DNA from: Victivallales bacterium
Lineage (GTDB): Bacteria > Verrucomicrobiota > Lentisphaeria > Oligosphaerales > Oligosphaeraceae
DNA: 13,034 nucleotides
Reading direction: 5' to 3'
Assembly: GCA_017538465.1 (NCBI GenBank)
Contig: JAFYIW010000041.1
Span: forward strand, 1-13,034
Part shown: piece by piece, positions 7,644-13,034 of the stretch
Layout of the letters: each line of letters begins with the position of its first letter
Numbering within the stretch: position 1 is the first letter of the stretch
Translations under genes and position numbers: made by a program
Notes under the pieces: generated by a model
The model's database searches: none
What the model was told of the DNA's origin: nothing
What the model saw: the letters and a program-made list of their open reading frames with translations, nothing else

Positions 7644-7661
7644 GAAAACAAGTGTTATCTT
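7634..7661 (+). promoter_or_regulatory. Candidate promoter of the nucleotidyltransferase/HEPN operon
   Basis: TTGCTT (7634-7639), a 16-bp spacer and TATCTT (7656-7661) give an acceptable sigma-70-type promoter 26 nt upstream of the ATG at 7688. An SD, AAAGGAGG, is at 7675-7682. If the winged HTH of the first protein autoregulates the operon, its operator should lie here. The AT-rich stretch GTTATCTTATAAGCAAC is a possible site, though not a clear palindrome. Confidence 0.4.
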
Positions 7662-7687
7662 ATAAGCAACAACCAAAGGAGGCAGTC

Positions 7688-8269
7688 ATGTTGCAGACCA
7701 TTGTGGGCTCTCGGGGGAGAACGGCCATCTTCAGAACCTTCTTTACCGTAAAGCACAAGCACTTATATCTTCGGGAACTGTCCCGCGCCACGGCGTTGAG
7801 TGCGCCAGTTCTCCAGCGGGAGCTTCGGCCCCTCGTCCAGGCGGGCATCCTTAGTTCGCAGGTCTCCGGGAATCGCACGGAATACTTTGCCAACTTGTCG
7901 CATCCTCTTTATCCTGTGTTATGCGAGCTGGTGGGCAAGACGGTCGGCGGGGAGGCGTTGCTGCGCACTGCATTTGCGGATTGCAGTGCGGCCTTTGTGT
8001 TCATCTTCGGGTCCATTGCCGCCGGAAACGCGACGCCGCAGAGTGACATCGACTTGTTCGTCATCGGCGACTGCGGGCTGCGGGACGTTGCGCGGCGGAT
8101 TCATTCGCTGTCCGACACCCTTTCGCAGGAGGTCAATCCATACGTCATCACCATGGAGGATTTCCTGAACCGCAAAGACCGCCACGACCATTTCCTGATG
8201 GAAGTGCTCGCCAAACCCAAAATCTTTCTGAAGGGGAGCGCTGATGAGTTTGCAAGAATGGCTGGCTAA
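7688..8269 (+). CDS. Winged-HTH minimal nucleotidyltransferase (MNT), putative antitoxin
   Basis: 193 aa. Residues about 10-75 are a winged helix-turn-helix (LYLRELSRATALSAPVLQREL, then LVQAGILSSQVSGNRTEYF). Residues about 95-190 are a polymerase-beta-type nucleotidyltransferase with the full GS-X10-DxD signature: G108-S109, D120 and D122. In MntA/HepT-type modules such enzymes AMPylate, and so silence, a HEPN RNase partner. The next gene is a HEPN protein overlapping this one by 26 nt, which supports translational coupling and a shared role. The start at 7688 is chosen because a strong SD (AAAGGAGG) lies 5 nt upstream; the frame is open further back to 7652. The HTH suggests it also represses its own operon, which is inference. 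A stand-alone regulatory enzyme is the main alternative. Confidence 0.85.
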   Translation: MLQTIVGSRGRTAIFRTFFTVKHKHLYLRELSRATALSAPVLQRELRPLVQAGILSSQVSGNRTEYFANLSHPLYPVLCELVGKTVGGEALLRTAFADCSAAFVFIFGSIAAGNATPQSDIDLFVIGDCGLRDVARRIHSLSDTLSQEVNPYVITMEDFLNRKDRHDHFLMEVLAKPKIFLKGSADEFARMAG

Positions 8270-8693
8270 CGGGTGGCTCCGTCCGCATAAAACAGATTTG
8301 CAAGAACTGCGGGGACTTCTGGCGATAGTTGACCGTGATATCGCTGATGCACATACCAGCGGGCTTTCTGTTGACTGGAGGTTCGGAATCGCTTACAATG
8401 CCGCTTTGAAACTCTGCACCATGATGCTCTATGCCACAGGGTTTCGTCCAGAGAATGCACTGGCGCATTATCGCACCTTATTCTCAATTGAGTACACTCT
8501 GGGGACAAATCATCGGGAGGATGCCATATATCTTGATGCCTGTCGCAACAAGCGGAATACAGTGGAGTATGACAATGTGGGCGCGGCCTCGCAGGCGGAG
8601 GTCGAAGAACTTCTGGACTTCGTCATCGCATTGCGAAAGGAGGTGCTTAGTCGCCTTGTGGTACAATACCCTGAACTAGGGCAGAAAGTCTAG
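8244..8693 (+). CDS. HEPN-domain protein, putative toxin partner of the nucleotidyltransferase
   Basis: 149 aa, mostly helical, with the layout of a HEPN domain of the SAV_6107-like kind: AYNAALKLCTMMLYATGFRP in the middle and ACRNKRNTVEYDN near residues 99-111, then a long C-terminal helix. Active HEPN RNases carry R-x4-6-H, often followed by x-Y. Here the motif region is R101-N-K-R104-N105-T-V-E-Y109-D, so tyrosine sits where histidine is expected. HEPN proteins next to MNT genes usually act as RNA-cutting toxins that the MNT modifies. The altered motif leaves open a non-catalytic or differently acting protein. The ATG overlaps the end of the upstream gene, with a purine-rich SD (AAGGGGAG) just before it. 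It is less GC-rich than neighbouring genes by eye. The right 24-bp direct repeat follows 23 nt after the stop. Confidence 0.75.
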   Translation: MSLQEWLANGWLRPHKTDLQELRGLLAIVDRDIADAHTSGLSVDWRFGIAYNAALKLCTMMLYATGFRPENALAHYRTLFSIEYTLGTNHREDAIYLDACRNKRNTVEYDNVGAASQAEVEELLDFVIALRKEVLSRLVVQYPELGQKV

Positions 8694-8716
8694 TGTTTCC
8701 CACGGACTATGATTCC

Positions 8717-8740
8717 GTTTCCCTGTTATAAGTAAACGAT
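8717..8740 (+). repeat. 24-bp direct repeat, right copy
   Basis: Identical to 7546-7569. It lies between the HEPN stop and the hydrolase start (8799). It contains TTATAAG, which could act as a -10 element for the hydrolase gene; no clear -35 is seen. Confidence 0.9.
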
Positions 8741-8798
8741 GAGCAGCGACAATAACCTTGTTCTTTTGGCGTAGGAGTTGAAGAAAGGAGAAGTCGAG

Positions 8799-10814
8799 AT
8801 GGGCGAAAAGTCTGGAAGCTGGTATGGCGATAGGTGGTATTTCGGTCTGCATTACGACCTGCACGCGAACAAGAAAGACACGGAGCTGGGCACGCATTGC
8901 TCCCCGAAAGAACTCTGCCCCATGCTGAAGAAGGTCGGGGCGGATTTTGTGCAGACGGACTGCAAGGGCCATCCGGGCATGACCAGCTGGTTCACGCAGG
9001 TGAAGGACGGCACCGTCTCGCCAGGCGTCGTGAAGGACGCTCTGGCGCAGTGGCGCGAGGCCACGAAACGCCTGGGACTGCCTCTGCATTGCCACTATTC
9101 CGGAATCTGGGACATGGCGGCCGCCCGCAAACATCCCGAGTGGGCGGTGGTCAAAGCCCCCGGCGCGGACAAGCCATCCGAGAAGATGTGCCCACGCGGT
9201 CCGTACTTGAAGAAACTCCTGATTCCGCAGCTCTTTGAGGCGATTGACCGCTACGGCGTGGACGGCTTCTGGATTGACGGCGACATCTGGGGCGTGGAGC
9301 CCTGCTACTGCAAGGCCTGCGTTGCCGAGTTCCGTCGTCGGACTGGCATCCGCAAGCCGCCCGTGAGTCCGGAGGACGAGCATTGGACGGCCTGGATGAA
9401 TTTCCACCGCGATAGTTTCCTGGAATATGTCAAGACCTACGTCGAGGCGGTTCACGCCCACAAGCCCGGCGTGAAAATCTGCTCCAACTGGCTTCAGACG
9501 CTGAAGAACCCCGGCAAGCCCGCCGTCCCGCAGGACTGGATCAGCGGCGACAACAACTATGTCTTCGGGATGGACGGCAGCCGCTGCGAGGCCCGATGGC
9601 TCTGCCATCGCGGCAAGCCCTGGGACATCATGCTGTGGTCCTTCAGCAAGACCGGCGCATTGGTCGATGCGTCTTCACCCTGGACCATCAAGCCGGTGGA
9701 GACGATTGAGCAGGAGGCCGCGATGCTGCTCTCGACGGGAGGAAATCTGCAGATCTACGAGACCACCCCGCTGCGGACGGGCCAACTGGTCCCGTGGCGG
9801 ATAGAGCGCATGAGGAAGGTCTCGCGTTTCGTGAAGCGCCGTCGCCGTCTGTGTCAGAACACGGAGACCCTCCCGATGGTGGCTGTCCTCCATTCGGAGG
9901 TCCATTACTACTCGAAATGCCATTCGCCCAACCTACTCTTCGGCTATGACATCGCGCCCGTGGAGGGCGCCACGTGGCTCCTTTCCGACTGCCACTATGG
10001 CGTGGACATCCTGGACGAATGGGCCATCCGGGACAAACTGGCGGATTTCCCTGTCGTGGTGGTTCCCGAGCAAATCCGCATGTCGGACGCGATGGTCGAT
10101 GCCCTGAAGCGTTACGTGCAGAATGGCGGACGGCTGTTCCTCACGGGCGTGGGCATGGAGCAACACTTCGGGCTGGACTTCCTGGGGCTGAAGAAGATGG
10201 ACGCTACGGACAAGAAGCTCTTCCACGTGCCGATTGGCACTCAGGAGACAACCCCAATCTACAGCGAGCAATGGGGGCTGATGAAGACCAACGCTTCGGG
10301 ACGTGCCTTCGCCGCTCTGGGGAACAGTCCGGCCAGAGGCGAACGGCTGACGGGATGTCCCGCCGTCGTCTTCGCCCGTCATGGCAAGGGGACGGTGGCG
10401 TACATGCCGGCCGACCTCTTCCACTACTACCAGAAAAACAACTATCCGGACACCCGACGTTTCATGGCCGAGGTCATGAAACGCCTCTTCCCCAAACCGC
10501 AGGTGTCGGTGGACGCCCCGGTCGGCGTGGAATTCGTGGCGCGGCGCCGCAACGGACAGCTTCTGTTGCATTTCATCAACCGCGCCTCCGGCAATCCCAC
10601 CAGTCCCCGGCAGGGCATGATCGAGGAGATTCCGCCTCTGGGTCCCGTGAGGCTGTCAATCCGCCTGGAGCGCGAGCCGCGCAAGGTGGCGTGGCATTTT
10701 GAGGACTCGTCTGCCCTCGACTGGCAGTGGCTGCCGGAAAAGGGCGGTCCGGGCGGTCGCCTGGCCGTGACCATCGCCAAGGTGGGAATTCATGGCGTTC
10801 TACAGATTGTCTAA
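8799..10814 (+). CDS. Cytoplasmic glycoside-hydrolase-like protein (GHL6/GH42-like barrel with GATase-like domain)
   Basis: 671 aa with no signal peptide, so probably intracellular. Residues about 10-340 form a TIM-barrel hydrolase-like domain, with WYFGLHYDLHA at the start, LGLPLHCHYSGIWD, and GVDGFWIDGDIWG, where D160 is a candidate catalytic Asp. A C169-x-C171-xx-C174 cluster follows, like the zinc cysteines of GH42 beta-galactosidases. Residues about 350-560 look like the beta-galactosidase trimerisation (GATase-like) domain (FPVVVVPEQIRMSD, YVQNGGRLFLTGVG, GKGTVAYMPADLFHYY). The rest is a small beta domain (LLLHFINRASG). Such proteins are grouped with hypothetical glycosyl hydrolase 6 and GH29/GH42-like enzymes; the substrate is unknown. 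The ATG at 8799 is preferred over TTG 8778 because AAAGGAG sits 8 nt upstream. It may degrade oligosaccharides produced outside by enzymes such as the DUF4838 protein. Confidence 0.8.
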   Translation: MGEKSGSWYGDRWYFGLHYDLHANKKDTELGTHCSPKELCPMLKKVGADFVQTDCKGHPGMTSWFTQVKDGTVSPGVVKDALAQWREATKRLGLPLHCHYSGIWDMAAARKHPEWAVVKAPGADKPSEKMCPRGPYLKKLLIPQLFEAIDRYGVDGFWIDGDIWGVEPCYCKACVAEFRRRTGIRKPPVSPEDEHWTAWMNFHRDSFLEYVKTYVEAVHAHKPGVKICSNWLQTLKNPGKPAVPQDWISGDNNYVFGMDGSRCEARWLCHRGKPWDIMLWSFSKTGALVDASSPWTIKPVETIEQEAAMLLSTGGNLQIYETTPLRTGQLVPWRIERMRKVSRFVKRRRRLCQNTETLPMVAVLHSEVHYYSKCHSPNLLFGYDIAPVEGATWLLSDCHYGVDILDEWAIRDKLADFPVVVVPEQIRMSDAMVDALKRYVQNGGRLFLTGVGMEQHFGLDFLGLKKMDATDKKLFHVPIGTQETTPIYSEQWGLMKTNASGRAFAALGNSPARGERLTGCPAVVFARHGKGTVAYMPADLFHYYQKNNYPDTRRFMAEVMKRLFPKPQVSVDAPVGVEFVARRRNGQLLLHFINRASGNPTSPRQGMIEEIPPLGPVRLSIRLEREPRKVAWHFEDSSALDWQWLPEKGGPGGRLAVTIAKVGIHGVLQIV

Positions 10815-10881
10815 ATACGCGTGGACCGATCATCTATAGGACAAAAGCCGGCCCCTGTAGCGACTTTGCGCCAAATGCGGG

Positions 10882-11406
10882 CTATTTCTCCTCAGAGTTC
10901 GGCAGTGCCGTTATATTTTGGAGAAGTTCGCGAAGCGATAGTTCCGGAATGCACGTTCCGGGCGCGAGGCCCAGTTCTGCTGCGCGTCCTGCCTTGATTT
11001 CCAGTGCGCTGGTCACGGGGCGCATGCAGGGGTAGGTCTTGAGGCGCTCTTCGTAGTCTTCCTCGCTTTCATTTTCTGCACGCGGCGGCTCGACGGCCAT
11101 GGTGTTAATCTGCAGGATGACGCCCTCGGCATTTAGGAAAATCACGTCCAGCGGGATGCGGGTGTTCTTCATCCAGAAGGCGGCGATTTTGGGATAGCCG
11201 TAGAAGAAGAGCATCCCGCCGTCATCGGCCAGGTAGGTGCGGTCCATCAGACCACGCTGGAGTTCCTCCGTGGTCACGGCGATCTCGATTTGGCGATAGG
11301 GCATCCCGTTGAGGGCGACTTCTGGCAGGAAGCGCGGGCGGGGTTTTTCGTCAGGCAGCGCCATCAGGCAGAACAGCAAGCAGATTGCAGACAAGATTTT
11401 TCGCAT
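10882..11406 (-). CDS. Exported DUF192-family protein
   Basis: 174 aa. Residues 1-18 are a signal peptide or N-terminal anchor (MRKILSAICLLFCLMALP). The rest is a complete DUF192 domain: IEIAVTTEELQRGLMDR (G52-L-M), GGMLFFYGY near 63-71, FWMKNTRIPLDVIFLN near 77-91, and ALEIKAGRAAELGLAPG near the C-terminus. DUF192 is a widespread small exported domain of unknown biochemical role. An acidic stretch (ENESEEDYEERL) lies between the last core strands. It is convergent with the hydrolase gene (67 bp apart, no clear terminator) and divergent from miaB with a 21-bp gap. There is no SD; a TATATT box is only 9 nt upstream, so the mRNA may be leaderless or nearly so. Confidence 0.9.
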   Translation of the reverse strand: MRKILSAICLLFCLMALPDEKPRPRFLPEVALNGMPYRQIEIAVTTEELQRGLMDRTYLADDGGMLFFYGYPKIAAFWMKNTRIPLDVIFLNAEGVILQINTMAVEPPRAENESEEDYEERLKTYPCMRPVTSALEIKAGRAAELGLAPGTCIPELSLRELLQNITALPNSEEK

Positions 11407-11427
11407 AACAGTCTTAATATAACCTCA
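11407..11427. promoter_or_regulatory. 21-bp bidirectional promoter region between DUF192 and miaB
   Basis: The whole gap is 21 bp and contains TTAATATAA. On the minus strand TATATT (11416-11421) ends 9 nt before the DUF192 ATG. On the plus strand TAATAT (11415-11420) ends 7 nt before the miaB ATG. Both starts would therefore fall at or within a few bases of the start codons, with the -35 regions inside the opposite gene. No SD exists for either gene. No good -35 is seen, so this is inferred from spacing and the AT box. Confidence 0.5.
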
Positions 11428-12792
11428 ATGCTGAGTTTTTACATCAAGACCTATGGCTGCCAGATGAACGAGCGCGACTCGGAGGCGCTGGCGTGTCTCC
11501 TGGAGGCGCGGGGATATCGCGAGGTGGACGAGGAGACCGAGGCGGACATCCTGATCTTCAACACCTGCAGCGTGCGTGACCAGGCGGAGCGCAAGGCCAT
11601 CGGCAAAATCGGCATGATGAAGATGCTCAAGGACGAGAAGCCATCGCTGGTCATCGGCGTGATCGGGTGCATGGCGCAGCGCCTCGGCGCGAAGCTCCTG
11701 GAGGAACTCCCGCAGGTGGATTTCGTGGCGGGCACCGACCAGCTCCAGAATGTCCCGAACCTGATTGCGGAGGCGGTGACGCGCCATGGCCGAAGCACCG
11801 CGCTGGAGATGGGCCCGGGGGTCTTCCGGGAATTGGACGGACATCGGCCAGGGCAGCTCATCGCGGAGATCTCGGTGATGCGCGGCTGCGACCAGTTCTG
11901 CACCTACTGCGTGGTGCCCTACTGCCGGGGGCGCGAGAAGTCCCGTCCCATCGAGGCGATTGTCGATGAGGCGGAGCGGCTGGCGTCGGGCGGCACGAAA
12001 GAGTTGCTTCTCCTGGGGCAGAACATCACCGCGTATGGCGTCGCCGAGGCGCGCAAGGCCGGCACCTACACGCCCGAATTCTCCGCCTTCGCGGACCTGC
12101 TCGTGGTGCTGAACGAGGTCAAGGGCATCGAACGCATCCGTTTCACCTCACCGCATGTGCGCTTCATGAACGACAAGTTCGTGGAGGCGGTCACGCAGTT
12201 GCCCAAGGTCTGCAAGTGCTTCCACGTGCCCGTGCAGTCCGGCAACGACCGCATCCTCAAACTGATGCACCGCAACTACACCGCCCGCGAGTACCTGGAC
12301 CGCATCGACGCCATCCGCGCCAAGGCCCCCGAGACGCTCTTCTCCACGGACATCATCGTGGGCTTCTGCAGCGAGACGCGGGCGGAGTTCGAGGACACCC
12401 ACGAGGTCATGCGACGCGTCGGCTACGACATGGCGTACATCTTCCGCTATTCGCAACGTTCCGGAACCAAGGCCGCCGAGACGCTCAAGGACGACGTCTC
12501 CGAGGAAGAGAAGCATGAGCGCAACCAGATTCTCCTGCAGGAACTCAACGAGAGCGTGGCGCGTCACAACGCGCAGATGGTCGGCCAGAGCGTGCCTGTG
12601 CTCATCGAGGGTCCCAGCCCCCGCAACCCGAAGCGCTGGTGCGGACGTAGCGACCGCAACAAGATGGTCCTCTTCGATACCGCGCCCGAACTCAAAGTCG
12701 GGGAAATCCGAGATTTCAAGATTGAGCGCACCACCGAAAATGCGCTGTATGGCACATTGGTAGAAGAGGACAAAACGGACTGTGCCCATTAG
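11428..12792 (+). CDS. miaB: tRNA-2-methylthio-N6-dimethylallyladenosine synthase
   Basis: 454-aa radical-SAM methylthiotransferase that adds the 2-methylthio group to i6A37 in tRNAs reading UNN codons. The UPF0004 N-terminal domain has its three cluster cysteines: C11 (TYGCQMNERDSE), C47 (FNTCSVRDQAERKA) and C81 (GCMAQR). The radical SAM motif is C154-DQF-C158-TY-C161. HVPVQSGNDRILKLMHRNYT and TDIIVGFCSET follow, and a TRAM domain closes the chain (about 385-450, SVPVLIEG and KMVLFDT). The length and the CVVPYCRGREKSRP and IFRYSQRSGT motifs fit MiaB rather than MtaB or RimO. The ATG at 11428 is chosen over the open upstream frame because the protein begins directly with LSFYIKTYGCQMN as in homologues; the extension would lie inside the divergent DUF192 gene. 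Confidence 0.96.
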   Translation: MLSFYIKTYGCQMNERDSEALACLLEARGYREVDEETEADILIFNTCSVRDQAERKAIGKIGMMKMLKDEKPSLVIGVIGCMAQRLGAKLLEELPQVDFVAGTDQLQNVPNLIAEAVTRHGRSTALEMGPGVFRELDGHRPGQLIAEISVMRGCDQFCTYCVVPYCRGREKSRPIEAIVDEAERLASGGTKELLLLGQNITAYGVAEARKAGTYTPEFSAFADLLVVLNEVKGIERIRFTSPHVRFMNDKFVEAVTQLPKVCKCFHVPVQSGNDRILKLMHRNYTAREYLDRIDAIRAKAPETLFSTDIIVGFCSETRAEFEDTHEVMRRVGYDMAYIFRYSQRSGTKAAETLKDDVSEEEKHERNQILLQELNESVARHNAQMVGQSVPVLIEGPSPRNPKRWCGRSDRNKMVLFDTAPELKVGEIRDFKIERTTENALYGTLVEEDKTDCAH

Positions 12793-12883
12793 GACATATT
12801 TGAACTTTAAAATCGTCTAAAATCATATAAACTTATGGTAAAATATACGAAAAATTAAGAGCTAAAAATTATCCTATTTCTGT

Positions 12884-12911
12884 TTGACAACCTCCGTTGC
12901 GAGAGTATATT
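12884..12911 (+). promoter_or_regulatory. Strong sigma-70-type promoter
   Basis: A perfect TTGACA (12884-12889), a 16-bp spacer and TATATT (12906-12911). An AT-rich stretch (about 12800-12880) lies just upstream and could act as an UP element. It is the best promoter in the window and drives the gene at the right edge. No terminator hairpin for miaB is visible in the 90 bp between its stop and this promoter. Confidence 0.8.
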
Positions 12912-12920
12912 CTATATGCT

Positions 12921-12937
12921 GACGGCAGGGTGCCGTT
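12921..12937 (+). other. 5'-end stem-loop of the right-edge transcript
   Basis: ACGGCA (12922-12927) pairs with TGCCGT (12931-12936) around a GGG loop, with a possible extra G-T pair. It lies about 10 nt after the -10 box, at the expected 5' end of the transcript and about 53 nt before the start codon. It could protect the mRNA or be an operator. I recognise no known riboswitch in 12918-12989. Confidence 0.5.
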
Positions 12938-12989
12938 GCGTCATTGGTCCCAACCGCCTCCCGAATAGGGTAATGAGGAGGGCAAGCCA

Positions 12990-13034
12990 ATGTTCATTTG
13001 GATCATCATCAAAATCCGGATTAACCTCCACCGA
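12990..13034 (+). CDS. Start of an unidentified gene, cut by the window edge
   Basis: An ATG with a strong Shine-Dalgarno (GAGGAGGG, 12975-12982, 7-nt spacing) opens a frame of 15 codons to the window end: MFIWIIIKIRINLHR. A very good promoter lies upstream. The start is hydrophobic, then basic. This is too short to assign a family. Another ATG at 12973 opens a second frame but overlaps the SD and is less likely. Confidence 0.5.
   Translation, partial: MFIWIIIKIRINLHR

Noticed and set aside
7546..8740. Direct repeats as attL/attR of an integrated phage or genomic island
   Set aside because: No integrase, tRNA gene or phage gene lies between or next to them, and the segment is only 1.2 kb. 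The neutral description, direct repeats around a TA cassette, is kept.
8676..9608. A 310-codon minus-strand frame across the hydrolase start
   Set aside because: It is antisense to the hydrolase coding region, with no domain motifs and no ribosome binding site.
11290..11427. Upstream extension of MiaB by 46 residues
   Set aside because: The extension lies inside the divergent DUF192 coding region, has no family similarity, and the conserved MiaB start is at 11428.

Overview
The window looks like chromosome of a GC-rich, carbohydrate-degrading bacterium, most plausibly of the PVC group (Lentisphaerae/Kiritimatiellota type). This is inferred from the mix of genes: a DUF4838 protein, a GHL6/GH42-like hydrolase, a surface-repeat lipoprotein of the LA_2272 type, and many genes without a Shine-Dalgarno sequence. 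No rRNA or other taxonomic marker is present.

Layout. Positions 1-261 are mostly intergenic and hold a palindrome and the purL terminator. purL (minus, 262-4005) is a full-length class I FGAM synthase of the long type. Positions 4006-4450 hold the purL promoter region, a decayed minus-strand coding remnant, a 23-bp tandem repeat and a REP-like hairpin. A secreted DUF4838 glycosidase-like protein follows (4451-6580), then a repeat-rich spacer (6581-6771) and a small lipoprotein with surface repeats (6772-7509).

Positions 7546-8740 are the most unusual part. A nucleotidyltransferase/HEPN gene pair, a toxin-antitoxin type module whose antitoxin-like half carries a winged HTH, lies between two identical 24-bp direct repeats. 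A 57-59 bp dispersed repeat, also present at 6642-6698, sits at the front of the cassette. Next come a cytoplasmic glycoside-hydrolase-like protein (8799-10814), a convergent exported DUF192 protein (minus, 10882-11406) and a divergent miaB (11428-12792). DUF192 and miaB are separated by only 21 bp. The right edge has a strong promoter, a 5' hairpin and the start of a gene cut off by the window.

How the genes fit together. purL and miaB are housekeeping genes for purine synthesis and tRNA modification. The two hydrolase-like genes may work on the same glycan, one outside the cytoplasm and one inside, but they are about 2.2 kb apart with the lipoprotein and the MNT/HEPN cassette between them, so this is only a suggestion. 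The accessory material (dispersed repeats, direct repeats, gene remnant, TA module) is concentrated in 4.1-4.4 kb and 6.6-8.7 kb. Five genes have a TATATT box upstream. Most housekeeping and export genes lack an SD, while the TA pair, the cytoplasmic hydrolase and the right-edge gene have clear ones.
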